DNA of 64,000 nt. Origin: Symsagittifera roscoffensis. Taxonomy: Eukaryota; Xenacoelomorpha; Acoela; Convolutidae. The stretch is taken from positions 11,454,517 through 11,518,516 of the forward strand of contig NC_087066.1 of assembly GCF_963678635.1 (NCBI RefSeq), written 5' to 3'. Within the stretch, counting starts at the first letter, position 1; each line of letters starts with the position of its first letter. Below the pieces are notes generated by a model. That model saw only the letters and a program-made list of their open reading frames with translations. It was not told the DNA's origin and made no database searches. Positions 49,104 through 59,759 of this stretch are shown here, piece after piece. Position numbers and translations under genes: made by a program.

Positions 49104-50200
49104 TTCAGAATAGCTGATTAAGATGAACTTCGTTTATGTTTTTAACCGGATGACTCAGTTAGAGGAAATAAATTTCATTTTTTCTGAAACATGACCTTTT
49201 TAAGTTCTGAGGTTATATTTCGAGAAGTTATCTGATGTAACGACGTGTCCAGGTCAAACATTAGACAGCTACCAAGCTTTTAACTCGCTCGACTCTGAAG
49301 TGGTATCGAAAAATCACCTACAAGATCGAGAATAAAGCAAGCAAACGTGCACTTGATTCTGTTTCTAATAAAATTTGAATAAACGAGCGCATTCAAACTC
49401 GACTGTTTGCTGTATGCCCCTGCCCACTAAATGATTATAACCGAACTTAAAATATTTTGTAACAAAATTGGATCGATATTACTGTAAAATGCAAGATATT
49501 TAAACGAGACTGGTCAACACGAAACATTTTAGCTTAATTTAGCATCAAACTGGTTCTTTTCTTTTTTCTTTGCCATTTTCTGCGCATAAATTTCAAAAAA
49601 TGGAAGCCAAATGCATTTTAATTATCGCTTATTTGTTTTTTTTTTGTGTTTTTCTAGATTTAACGCTGCTCGGGATATCAGCCAAACTTTATAATAATAT
49701 TTTTCATTTGCATTTTTCCGACATTCGAAAAAGTGCGAAGCATTTACTCATCATTCAGGCGGGGTGGGGGGGCAGGAGTAGAGAGGAGGGAGGCATAATC
49801 GAAAAGACCCTTGTACTAAAATGAATCATCAATTTCTCGGGTTTCCTTGAACTTTTTTATATGCTTGACTTTGATCCAACAATATGAGATGCTTAATAAC
49901 TGTATCCCGTTAAAAAAGATATTCACATAGCATTACGTAGGAAAAACGTTCCAAATCGAACAACTTTAGGCGTAGTTCGGACAATTTTAGTACTAATCCG
50001 ATAAAATTTTTGAAAAATTTTACGACTGAATCAACTGGAAAAAATGTTCCGGCCACGTCACGAAGTGATGGGAAGGAATTATGGTGTATGGTGAGCTTTT
50101 TGCCTGATTAAACACACCTCTTAAATTCTCAGGGAGTCAAAAATGGAATCAGATTAATCATATTAGTCCAGATTCCGTTTCCAAAAAAGTCCTCGAAAAA
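49104..50200. other. Non-coding stretch upstream of snapin
   Basis: Presumably contains the snapin promoter in its first few hundred bases; no distinct motif stands out. Nothing else recognised. Confidence 0.4.
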
Positions 50201-50326
50201 AAAATTCGATACAGAGGCGAAGCTGCAATTCGCGACGAAAAACCAAAGAGGTCAAAAGAGTTTTAAAATTGATTTAATAATTTTTAATACTAAAACCAAA
50301 GAAATAGACTTTGAAAAATTAAAAAG

Positions 50327-50405
50327 GCCTGCCAGATTCAAATCCTAAACCCTACATGTCGAGTCTGACTAGCCGCCCCGCTAACCAAAACCCCAAAGTC
50401 GAGTT
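50327..50405 (-). repeat. tRNA-like sequence (SINE head or pseudo-tRNA)
   Basis: The minus strand has a good A-box (TTGGTTAGCGGGGCGG) and a B-box-like AGGATTTGAATCTGG about 45 bases apart, but no matching acceptor stem. Confidence 0.4.
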
Positions 50406-50504
50406 TCAATCTGTTTGGTGATTCCGTTTGTTTGGCTGCATTCCAGGTTAAAAATAAATTGAAGCCTCGATCTTCTTGGAAGCAAAAAATATAAATAAAA
50501 ACTC

Positions 50505-50800
50505 TGAAAACTAAGTTTACTCGAATAAAACTAAGTTTTCACGACTTAAATTAAGCATAAATAAGCTATTGTAAGCCTGCTCGCTCGCCTTATTTGCTCG
50601 AATTTAGACTAAAATCAAAATACTTATTTTTTTTTCTCGGTACTGGGACATTTTTTTTGAAATTGAATCACAACTGAAAAAGCTTCAAAATGATATATCA
50701 CTTGACTCATTCCGATGACTTTTTGTGGGACCTGAATTTAGGTGAAAAAAAATACCCGAATACAAAGTTCCTCTCCATTTTCAGTGGTCGGAACAAAATT
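50505..50800 (+). repeat. Dispersed repeat (segments B and C joined)
   Basis: B (CACGACTTAAATTAAGCATAA) matches 5450-5550; C (CTGGGACATTTTTTTTG to CAGTGGTCGGAACAA) matches 7365-7520 and 62430-62620. This copy shows that B and C belong to one element. Confidence 0.65.
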
Positions 50801-51900
50801 CGATTTACGACTCAACATAATGTTTCAAAATACGATAGCTTCTCTAGAACTTAAGCTGATAGATTTTGTTGAGATTGAAACTGAAACAAATTACCAAGGC
50901 GGTATCCACAAATGATCCGAAACAAAGTTTAAAATTTTGATACCATTTGATGATTTTATAAGTTGAAAAGAAAACTAGAAGAAAAGTTTACTTATAAACC
51001 ATACCAATGTTTCAATTTAACGTACCTTTTCTTGTAACTTAAGGTCAAAGTAAGATTGAAGGCAAAATAGCCTTTGTTTAAAATAAAACTTGAAAAAGAT
51101 CAGGTAAGGTTTTGAAATTAATTTCAAACCTAAGTTTCCAATCAAGAAAGCATTTGTTGAAATAACAGATATTCAACAAGTCACTTGCCCTCGCAAGTGA
51201 AAAAAACAATCTAATCTTCAAAGTATATGTTCAAGTTTTGATAGCTTTTGTTAAAGATGAAGTTGAAAACGAGGAACAAAGCTGAAAAAATGAAGCTGAT
51301 TTTAAACGTCACCAACTTCATATCAAAAAGGATGTAGGGGGAATAAAATAGGATTTTTTCCTTCGGTAAAAGCCTGATTTTATTCAATCGAGGAAAAGTA
51401 TTATATGCGTTAATTGTACAAAAATCCAATCCCATTAGAAAATTTGCAAATGTTTTTCAATTGCGCGTTTGTTTGAAATTCTTCTTTAAACCAAATAATT
51501 CATTTAAACAACTAAATCATGGCTAATGAGAGACAGTTTATTTAGTCGATGCGTGTGAGGCTCGTTCAAAAAGGCCCAAAAACAATCGAGCAGTGAAATC
51601 ATCTAAAATACTTTTACCGATTACTGTAACTGAATATTATTTTAACCTCATTGTTGTGATAAACAACAATTACAGCCTAATTTTGGTGATCAACTTATGA
51701 TATAGCTTCAGCTAATCGAAATTGCTACTGATTTCAAGTTCAATCGAAAGTTCCCAAGCAGAAAACTCTCAAATAAGACCAATCCTTCAAGATGTGTAAA
51801 CTACTACAAAAAAAAAGATAGAAATAAGGTGAATATGAAGAATCAATACACAGCAAAGTGACAGGTACAACAGCAAGGACTGTCTCATCATATCGATTTT
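50801..51900. other. Non-coding stretch
   Basis: AT-rich; nothing recognised. Confidence 0.4.
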
Positions 51901-51922
51901 TCCATCGACTGCTACAAATTCC

Positions 51923-52392
51923 TTGACGGAACAGGCCGTAAAACTTCTGAGCAGCATTTTCAAAGTAAATATTGGATGTGAAAGTATAGAAACTTGTCAC
52001 TACTCGGTGATCCCAAATGCAGAGCTAGCCTCAATGATCATAAATTTCATTTATTTCAAGGACAAAAAATTTATATGGAGGGCCAAAGTAATGTTGAGAG
52101 GAGTGAACAACAAATCCTATGAAAAGTACGTTTTTTGTCATTGAGAGACTACCGGAATCAGATGAAGAAGTGCACAATTATGCCAACAAGGAAAAACATC
52201 AAGACGGTAACAGACAATTGCGCCGTCAAGCTAGATATCCAGAGCAATTCTGGCAAAGGAACCCGTAATATCGAACTTCGAAGTAAAAACGACATGGATC
52301 GACTCGCTGCAAGCGCTTTACCCATATTCAATCAGAGGCCTCGAGAAGAGCTTCATAACCCACCGCAAATCAATTTGGCCAATCATTCTTAG
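51923..52392 (+). pseudogene. LINE ORF1-like fragment with frameshift
   Basis: Frame 51923-52144 has IETCHYSVIP then MIINFIYFKDKKFIWRAKVML, the pattern of the RNA-binding ORF1 protein of CR1/L1-type LINEs (ESCHRxG, then IVKFxxxKDRxxVWRAKKxL). The next conserved part (ERLPESDEEV) is in a second frame and the end (RNIELRSKNDMDRL) in the third (52135-52392). At least two frameshifts, so it is dead. It may derive from the same kind of element as the reverse transcriptase at 46240-46850, but the strands differ. Confidence 0.55.
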
Positions 52393-53371
52393 AGAAAACC
52401 TTTGCCCGACTTACTTAAAAACCGGAAAAATTTCACTCAACCCCAAAATCAACTAGCCTACCCAACCTTAAAAAACGGCGCAGTAAAATAAACTTTGATC
52501 GAGCAAAGGAGAAAGAAAGTCAAATTATTCAAGAGTTACGGGCAAGAAAAGATAACAGGGCAGATATGCTGGACTATACCATGGGATTTTAGGAGATACA
52601 CCAGGGCATAAACGAAAGAATGTGAGCTCAATTGATGAAGTGCCCTTTCTCATCGAAAATGCAGACGCCGAAGGAGTAGACTGATGGCAATTATAATGAT
52701 ACCATTTTTATCTCTCATATGAAAAAATTCGATTAAAAAAGATTTGAAAGAATTGAAAGCATTAGTGTTAAGTCTTGAGTCTCCTAACGATGAATTGTCA
52801 AACAGGAAATGAAAAACAAGGTTAACAGAAAATGATAAAAATGAAAGTTGTTTAATTAGTGGTTATAATCATTTTTGCTCTAAGAAATGAAAAACTCATG
52901 GTGGTGTCGTCAAGATGCAAATAAGAAATATCTGCTATCTGCTGAATCAGGTGGCCATACCCTTTGATGAATGTGTTTTGCTGAAATATCAAAGAATTCT
53001 GTTAAGTTCTCAGTTGGTGTTTTATAATTTAAACCCAAACCTAACAAACGGATGTTCGTAGAAAAGTAGGATCAAAATTTAGACAAAAGAAAGTCGGTAA
53101 ATCTGCCGTGTGTCTGTTGCGGTGATTTGAAAAAAGATACTAAGCAAAGCAATTTGCTAGCTCAGAATTACATCAACACCAAATCCTCAAACGTTTTTGA
53201 GATCACAGTTAGTGAATAAACGCGTGTCAAAGATAATTCGCAAATTTGTTCAGATCATTTTATTTTCGGGCGAATTCATTAATTCTCACCTGTGGAAAAT
53301 TAACTGACCAATATCGTATCACATAAAAATAGGATACAAAAAATGTAAAATACAAAAACGAAATTTTTTTC
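52393..53371. other. Non-coding stretch
   Basis: Short coding-like patches without a continuous frame, probably more retroelement debris. A CxCC ... CSDHF spacing at 53100-53260 is interrupted by a stop and was not called. Confidence 0.35.
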
Positions 53372-53771
53372 GTGATTCATCTTTTCTTAAGGTACCACTT
53401 AGCATCTTTGAGTTTTTGGCAAAAACTTGATGATACTTCTGAATCCAGAAAAATAAGTTTGTTTGAAAAACACGACCTAAATGCAGCTTTCCAGCACTTT
53501 CAGATATTGTATGCAGGTGTTCTTGATGTTTTGGCTGTCATGAAAAAAAAAAACAAATGTACACGCGGCCAATTTGGTTCACCAACAAAGTCGTATAACT
53601 GAGAAACAACGTGGACAAACAGAAGTGGAAAACCGGTCCGCAGATTTCAAGTTCGGACAACTTTTTTTGAAATTAAAAATCAGAGGAGCACAATTCGAAA
53701 AAGAAGTTGAACAATTTATTGAACGGTTTTATTGGAATAAATTTGAACATTGTATCGGAGACTCAAAATAA
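53372..53771 (+). pseudogene. Unknown ORF pair split at an A-run
   Basis: The frame at 53372-53602 (LASLSFWQKLDDTSESRK ... GVLDVLAVMKK) and the frame continuing to 53771 (LVHQQSRITEKQRGQ ... EQFIERFYWNKFEH) overlap and would be one protein of about 130 aa if the run of A near 53542-53553 differed by one base. Helix-rich, no family recognised. Could be a gene exon with a sequencing error, a pseudogene, or chance. Confidence 0.28.
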
Positions 53772-55500
53772 AATTATAATCTACTAAATGATATCAGTGG
53801 CAAAAACCTTCAGTCTAGTAACACCTATCATTGCATTCTTGTTTAGAGCTCAATGAGAAACCCGCCGATTCCGATACTGCGAAAAAACTTAACAATTTTT
53901 TTGAAATCATAGACAACACACTCAAAAGGAATATACCAAATTTTGTCAGGCAGAACAATTAACATACTCCTTTCTTGATGTATCTCACAAACGTCAATAC
54001 CGTAGAAGTATCATAATCTTCAACAGTTTGGATAATAAGTTCTACTCCGGTGATGACTACATAAGTAATATAATTGTTAAAACCCGTAGTAATACAGCCG
54101 TAGTAATACTACTTCCGTAGTAATACTGTTCATATTTTACAGCATGGTATTCTTCTTTACGGATGTTGCAGTTTCATTGTTTTGAACCCTATTATTGTTT
54201 TGCAGAAGAAAAAAATTGAAGTTAACTTTTTTACGATAACGGCAGGATCACTGTGATGAAATATTCGATCAAAACAACTAGCTGACTGTATCTGAGTATT
54301 ATATGTACGAACTGTTGAAATTTGTTCTCAAATGTCTTAACAGTTTGCACTGTACAGCTTTTTGGAATAAAATGTTAACTTTTCAAATTTCTAAGAAATT
54401 CGCAAGAATGTCTGGTGCTAATTTACTCCCGGAACCTTTTTGCAAACGAAAATTGAAAAATTCTCGATACGGCATAGAGCTTGCAAGTTGTATACTAAAC
54501 CGAAGACCCTTAACTTTCTGCCCGTAGAAATTGAAAATAGGTCTTTTAAAGAAAAATCGCGTTTTTAAAATAATTTCAAAACTTCGTTGTTAATTCAAAA
54601 TTGGGAATTGGTTCTATAAGCTGCAAAAATTAAAAAAAAACTTTCACCAATGAGTTAACCGCTAATTAACGTCCCCCGAGGGGTTGCAATTTCTGTTGAA
54701 AAAGTGAACTTCCACAATCTTCTAGTTTTCGAGATATCGCAGTTTTTTACCTCAAAATGTTACCTCAGAAGTTACCTCAAAAAAATTCACATCATTTCAT
54801 GAAGAAAAAAGCAGTATAAGAGCAAGCGGCACATAAATGTGAGCAACATTTTGCCCTAAATTTTGAAATGTATATCAGAAAGTTAGAAAAATCTAAAGGT
54901 TAAAAAATTTTTTAATTTTTTTTCCATTGATCATTTGTTTAGTTTTAACCTTATTATTACAGCCTGTAGGGGCCTTTGTGGATCCTAGGGTACCGTTTTC
55001 TGTCCCCTCCAAGTTTCAGATTTATGTTTATTCATTCTGGAGAAATTCTTTCTTTTTCTTTCTTTCTTTCTCAATATGAACGATTATACGGTTTTGATAC
55101 GGTCAGAATATATGATTATATGTAATACGATAGTCAAATTATACGTTTGTTTTTATAATAAGTCAACACACTGCTCCGTTTACAAGCTCACTTGAGTGAC
55201 AAGGCCAGCAAACAACAAGGCCATAAAAACCATCTAAAAAGGCTTGACCGATTGCAGTAACTCAGAAATATTTTAATATTTACCTGCACCAACTAACTAT
55301 TGAACAGATTTGTTTTTCATAATTCACATCTTAATATCCTATTAAGGCAAAATACGACGTAAAATCACTACGAAAAAAAGTTTTGAACTGTAGAAGAGAT
55401 TGGAAAAGAGCCAAAAAATGTTCGTTCTTTTTCTCATTGTCATTGCCATTGATAGCATTTGATACTTCATACTTAACAAAAAAACCACGCACTTTTGCCG
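53772..55500. other. Non-coding stretch
   Basis: No gene seen. Small repeats: GTAGTAATAC triplet near 54080-54130 and a CTTT run near 55045-55070. Confidence 0.4.
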
Positions 55501-55506
55501 TAATAG

Positions 55507-55575
55507 GGCTCTTTTCCAGTTCCCCCTTTCAAAATACCGAGTTTTATGTTTGTTTTGTGTGTTATTACGGCAGAA
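55507..55575 (+). repeat. 69-bp direct repeat, copy 1 (left of tRNA)
   Basis: From GGCTCTTTTCCAGTTCCCCC to ACGGCAGAA; nearly identical to 55968-56036. It also has TGCCGTAATA just before and TTATTACGGCA at its end as a short inverted pair. Confidence 0.9.
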
Positions 55576-55768
55576 AATTTTAAAATTTTTTGTCACTTTT
55601 TTGTCACTTGAGGGCTTTAAAATTTTTGTCACTTGAATGTTACAAATTATGATACTTCTGAGATGAAGCGCAAAAAAACTTCTAACATTTTTACTTGAAA
55701 AGTTGTAAAAATAAACTTCTTACATTTTCACAGAAGAAAGACCATATTTAGCCAATCAATGATCATGT

Positions 55769-55855
55769 GCTCCCGTAGCTCAGTCGGTTAGAGCGCCGTA
55801 CTTATAGACAGATTGAGCAATGCGGATGTCGGCAGTTCGAGCCTGCCCGGGAGCA
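55769..55855 (+). tRNA. tRNA-Ile (anticodon UAU) with 13-nt intron
   Basis: Folds as a full cloverleaf: acceptor GCTCCCG pairs with CGGGAGC plus discriminator A; D arm GCTC/GAGC; anticodon stem CCGTA/TGCGG; loop CTTATA plus A; T arm GGCAG TTCGAGC CTGCC. Anticodon TAT is at 55803-55805. The 13 bases 55807-55819 sit between positions 37 and 38, the canonical place for eukaryotic nuclear tRNA introns, and tRNA-Ile(UAU) genes commonly carry one. Mature length 74 before CCA. Internal A and B boxes are good, and a T-run about seven bases downstream (near 55862) suits RNA polymerase III termination. Confidence 0.95.
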
Positions 55856-55967
55856 ACATAATTTTTTCACGTTTCGCAAGAATGAAGCAAGAATTTGAAT
55901 TTTTTTCCCGTCAACTCCAAAAGATTGGGAAGAAACTATTGAGTAGGATTCACCTCAAAAAAAAGAA

Positions 55968-56036
55968 GGCTCTTTTCCAGTTCCCCCTTTAAAAATACCG
56001 AGTTTTATGTTTGTTTTGTGTGTTATGACGGCAGAA
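55968..56036 (+). repeat. 69-bp direct repeat, copy 2 (right of tRNA)
   Basis: Same 69 bp as 55507-55575 with about two differences, 461 bases away, placing the tRNA gene between the two. Confidence 0.9.
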
Positions 56037-56269
56037 TGCGTGATGCATGAATTAAAGAGATAATTTTCAATGAAGGGTCAGGGGAAGAAAAAAAGGAGAA
56101 AATTCGTCCGCCGAGCTTAAGTCCAGAACATCTCTAATTTAAAAAAAATGGGAGACAGATATTTAACTATAAAATGACATAAAAGCACATTTAGCAACAA
56201 ATCAAAACATCATAATTCATGCTAAATACATTTAGAGAATTATGATAAAAAACAATTAAAGCTTTTACT

Positions 56270-56275
56270 TTTATT
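56270..56275 (-). terminator. Candidate poly(A) signal of the Ser-rich gene
   Basis: AATAAA on the minus strand 43 bases past the stop codon of the ORF at 56318. Confidence 0.5.
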
Positions 56276-56317
56276 CTGCAAAAGCATCTAAATAAATTTT
56301 AAGTATAACTACATCTA

Positions 56318-57937
56318 CTAGTTACGTTCACTTTGAGAACTTCCCATGTTCTGTTGGCGGTTTAGGTTAGAAGGTACCATAAAGATGCGGTCGTTGACAA
56401 CCAACGGGGACGCGTAGCACGTCGCAATTGCATTGTGCGTAGCGGCGCGTTGCAGTTGCTCGTATATAGTAGTCGGTTCGGCAGCAGTGTTCGGGATATG
56501 TACATTCGGAACAACTGTAGTCGGGGGAATAATTGTATTCGATAACTGAGAACTCATGTTTCCAACATAGCCCAATGGAATCTGCACATTCGGAGGGGAA
56601 ACTTGAATTGGCTGTCTCAAAACAGATTGAAGATACTGTTGTGAAAATACTGCCGGATTCTCATTTGGACTGGCAAAAAGCGGAGCAGATCCTTGTGAAA
56701 TATTAGTGAAAACTGGCTGGAAGTTCTGAACATAGCGCTGGCCACTGCTGTTCTCGGATCCACTCGATCCGCCACTATCCGAGTTCGTTCCGCTGCTGCT
56801 GTTTCTCGTCTCTCTGAAATGGCGGTCTCGCATTCGTTTTTTAGGGTGCTTTATTTCGTCTCGGGGGGACGTAGCTGATTCTGCATTTCCATCCGAATTA
56901 GCTGAAACTGACGAACGCTGGTCGTATAGAGGCGACGCTCTCGTGACTTCAATGAGCGGTGGCATCGGCGGGAGAATTGGCGGTTCATTTCCACTGATGT
57001 GCATGTTTTCAATTTTGTTCGAGGGCGAGGAGTTGCGTGATTCGGTTGAAGAGATTTGACTTCCACAGCTCGAAGACTCCTCGGATCCTGAATTGCTATG
57101 ACCTTCTATCTTCATGTTATTGCAATTGTCGCACAAACTGGACGCGGAATCTGAAGCGCTCTCCGGACTTCGCTCGCCAGAAGATGCAGACGAGTCGGAG
57201 TCGGCTTGTTTCTGATTTTGATGCTCCATATTTGATTGATTCGCATGTCGTTTCTCTCGTTGGCTTTTCCTGTACGTAGGTTGTAAGCATTTTCGCCCTA
57301 CGTTGCCTTGCGATGTCACGGGGATGGTAATGGTATGTTGGGATGTTCCGCTCAAGAATGAGCTTGACGACGACGAGGTTGATCCGGCGGTGGTTGTTGA
57401 AGGGGCGTTGTTCGTCATCATTTGTGATATGATACTGGCACCTGCGTCTGTGGTCGAACTAGGGCCCATTTCCATAGACATCAACAGATTGTTGAGAACC
57501 GACAAGTTCTCCAGTCGTGATTGGTAGTCGAAATTTGGATCTGCTTGAGAGGAAGTGATCTTCCAAGAACGCTCGCCATTCAGCATCTTCTGGAACATGG
57601 TTTCCGAGGCTCTTATGTAGTTGGAATCCTCCAGAGGTTTCTGGAAAGACTCCTCGACGATTGAGTCTATAAGGTGTTGCATGGTTATTGCACTTTCAGC
57701 GTCATCACTTGACTGCGATTGCAAATCGGCGGCTGTTATTCCGGCAGACGATGCCGCTTCGCGCCCACATGAAGTATCGCCTCTATTTGAGAAGTTGCTC
57801 ATATTGTTAGCTGCAAACAGCTCCGTGAAAGGGCGGGCGAAAGTCATTTGGTCACGTGATGAACCAGGGTTATTGGACGAGGAGGACGAGGAGTTACTTG
57901 TCGATGAGAAAGTTTCAGATGAAGAGACAAAACTCAT
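56318..57937 (-). CDS. Long Ser/Asn-rich protein of unknown function, probably nuclear
   Basis: The start is taken as the ATG at 57937 (539 aa); the frame is open to 57994 where a TAA precedes it, so 20 codons upstream could belong to an earlier exon. The ORF is much the longest in the window. Composition: Ser/Asn/Thr/Gln-rich and mostly disordered, including long Ser runs near the N-terminus. Ordered-looking islands: ITMQHLIDSIVEESFQ (an amphipathic LxxIV segment, reminiscent of the I/LxxII corepressor box but not diagnostic), DYQSRLENLSVLNNLLMSME, a basic KHPKKRMRDRHFR stretch that could be a nuclear signal, and a hydrophobic C-terminal part (IFMVPSNLN). Two basic clusters and low complexity suggest a transcriptional or RNA regulator; this is inference. 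No family recognised. Confidence 0.7.
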   Translation of the reverse strand: MSFVSSSETFSSTSNSSSSSSNNPGSSRDQMTFARPFTELFAANNMSNFSNRGDTSCGREAASSAGITAADLQSQSSDDAESAITMQHLIDSIVEESFQKPLEDSNYIRASETMFQKMLNGERSWKITSSQADPNFDYQSRLENLSVLNNLLMSMEMGPSSTTDAGASIISQMMTNNAPSTTTAGSTSSSSSSFLSGTSQHTITIPVTSQGNVGRKCLQPTYRKSQREKRHANQSNMEHQNQKQADSDSSASSGERSPESASDSASSLCDNCNNMKIEGHSNSGSEESSSCGSQISSTESRNSSPSNKIENMHISGNEPPILPPMPPLIEVTRASPLYDQRSSVSANSDGNAESATSPRDEIKHPKKRMRDRHFRETRNSSSGTNSDSGGSSGSENSSGQRYVQNFQPVFTNISQGSAPLFASPNENPAVFSQQYLQSVLRQPIQVSPPNVQIPLGYVGNMSSQLSNTIIPPTTVVPNVHIPNTAAEPTTIYEQLQRAATHNAIATCYASPLVVNDRIFMVPSNLNRQQNMGSSQSERN

Positions 57938-57997
57938 ATTTGAATCCTTGGACAAAAACTTATTTTGCTGGGTCAACGGGTTAAAGTTGCGCAATTA

Positions 57998-58357
57998 AGA
58001 TCGAAGTAATTTATCTATTACTTATATTTTCGCGGTTTTTGTGATAAGGCTCGAATGAAGAAGTCAAATGATATTTGCACAAAAGTAAAGAAGTCAAATG
58101 AATCAAAGTAAGCTATGTATTGAAGTTGGTAATTAAATGGAAAGAAGAGAGGGCAGCAATAGAATCAAACAAGGAATCAACATAACCGATACGTCGAGGT
58201 TTTGAAACTTTTTTCGATTCGCATGTCTTTCCTCTAGAATTTAATACTTCAGTCCGCGTTGAATATGTAGTCTAAAACAGGACAAATTACTTTGAAACAC
58301 AGAGAAGAAGAAAGACATTCGCAAACTTTTGCGAGTAGCTAAGAACAAAACTTTGCA
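57998..58357. other. Upstream flank of the Ser-rich ORF
   Basis: Presumed 5' region of the minus-strand gene. No promoter motif stands out and no second exon was recognised. Confidence 0.35.
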
Positions 58358-58365
58358 CGCATTCG

Positions 58366-58563
58366 GGCTCTTTTTCCTTTCCCCCCACCTCACACGAGCT
58401 TCAATTTTTTAGTGTAACGAGTGGTTTTACGAGATTGATTATTAAGACCAAATATGTTTGTCATGGCCTCATTAGTCTGTATGTCAATTTTGATAACAAT
58501 CGGACAATGGGATCAAAAAAATTACGCGTAAAAATGTTCAAGAGGGGGGAAGGAAAAAGAGCC
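58366..58563. mobile_element. 198-bp hAT-like MITE
   Basis: Inverted ends GGCTCTTTTTCCTTTCCCCCC and GGGGGGAAGGAAAAAGAGCC, perfect 8-bp target duplication CGCATTCG at 58358-58365 and 58564-58571. Same length and end sequence as 18019-18216; the interior shares only short stretches such as AAGACCAAAT and GATAACAAT. Confidence 0.88.
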
Positions 58564-58571
58564 CGCATTCG

Positions 58572-59292
58572 ATTATTATTAAATGCGTTAAAAAATTACC
58601 AAAAAAACTTTTAAATAAAGCTGAAGAATAATTCTACAGCGTCCGAAGTATACTTGCTTTCAATATTTTTGCTGACAAACACATATTTTTTCAAAATGGA
58701 AACTGACATTTAAGATTTTAATACAGTAAAGTTTGTTCTGACCAACACCCCAAGTTGAGACTAAGTTCATTCTTTTTGAGCAATGAGACCAACAACTTAG
58801 ACAAACAAAAGCTTCGAAGAACGGTATTTAAACGGTTTTCTGAGACGCCTTTGAAGTGATTATACCTCGTTTGAGTCCCATTGATGATTCGAGTATACAT
58901 TCATCAACAGGAAATACACCTATAAAAGCTCCGAAAACAATTCAACCGAATAAAAACGACTTAAAAAAAACCTTTTTCGTTCCGGTTGCCCGTCTATTTC
59001 AGTAAAAATTTCAGTTAAGTTTTATGACTCGCAACAATTCGGTTATGGCAAATACAGTTGTATCACGCAAAAGAGTGCCAGTAAGCTGAAAAACTTGCAC
59101 AAGAAGCTATATAGCCTAGGAAAAAACTTAATGAATGCTCTTTATGTACCTCAAAGAAGCCTCACAGGGGATCGAAAGTAATGTCACATGAAGTTTTTCG
59201 GGCGTGATTCTGATTCTGAAATTGTGTTTTAAAAGACTTGAGTTAAAATCCAGAATAAGTAGGCTGAATATTTCCGTTTTTTTAAGATTATT
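58572..59292. other. Non-coding stretch
   Basis: Nothing recognised. Confidence 0.4.
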
Positions 59293-59370
59293 TAAGAGGT
59301 AGTGAATGAGAAATGTATTGAAGAGGTAGTGAATGAGAAATGTATTGAAGAGGTAGTGAATGAGAAATTG
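59293..59370 (+). repeat. Minisatellite, 27-bp unit, nearly three copies
   Basis: Unit AAGAGGTAGTGAATGAGAAA plus TGTATTG. The period is a multiple of 3, so a frame stays open (59302-59541), but its continuation has no recognisable domain. Confidence 0.9.
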
Positions 59371-59759
59371 GAGAAGAAACGGACACCGAATCCCAAAATG
59401 GTACTAATTTTGCTACCATATATAAACTATGATAACCTTATCCTTGAAGCTCAATTTCGATTGCTTTTACCTACCAAGGAAAATGGTAGAAAATTAATTC
59501 CTCTTTTGCGTGCTGTCGTCATAGACAACAAACCATTTTGAAGCTTTCCCTTCATGTTTACGCCTAGAAATACGTTTAAAAACAATTAAAACTTCTTCTG
59601 ATCAAGACCCGATGTTACTATGGCTTGTGAGTCATAAAAGGGTGCTCTTAAACTGTGTCCAGAAAATTGAAAAAAAATCTATTTTCTGCTTTTTTTCTCC
59701 AGGGCGCCGTACTGTCACCCTTTGAGGACTTTTTGATACTTCATAATCATGTAAGCTGA

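Noticed and set aside
53100-53260. Possible THAP-like zinc finger (CxCC and CSDHF)
   Set aside because: The spacing is suggestive but the frame has a stop between the two halves, and the Trp and Pro landmarks of THAP domains are not found.
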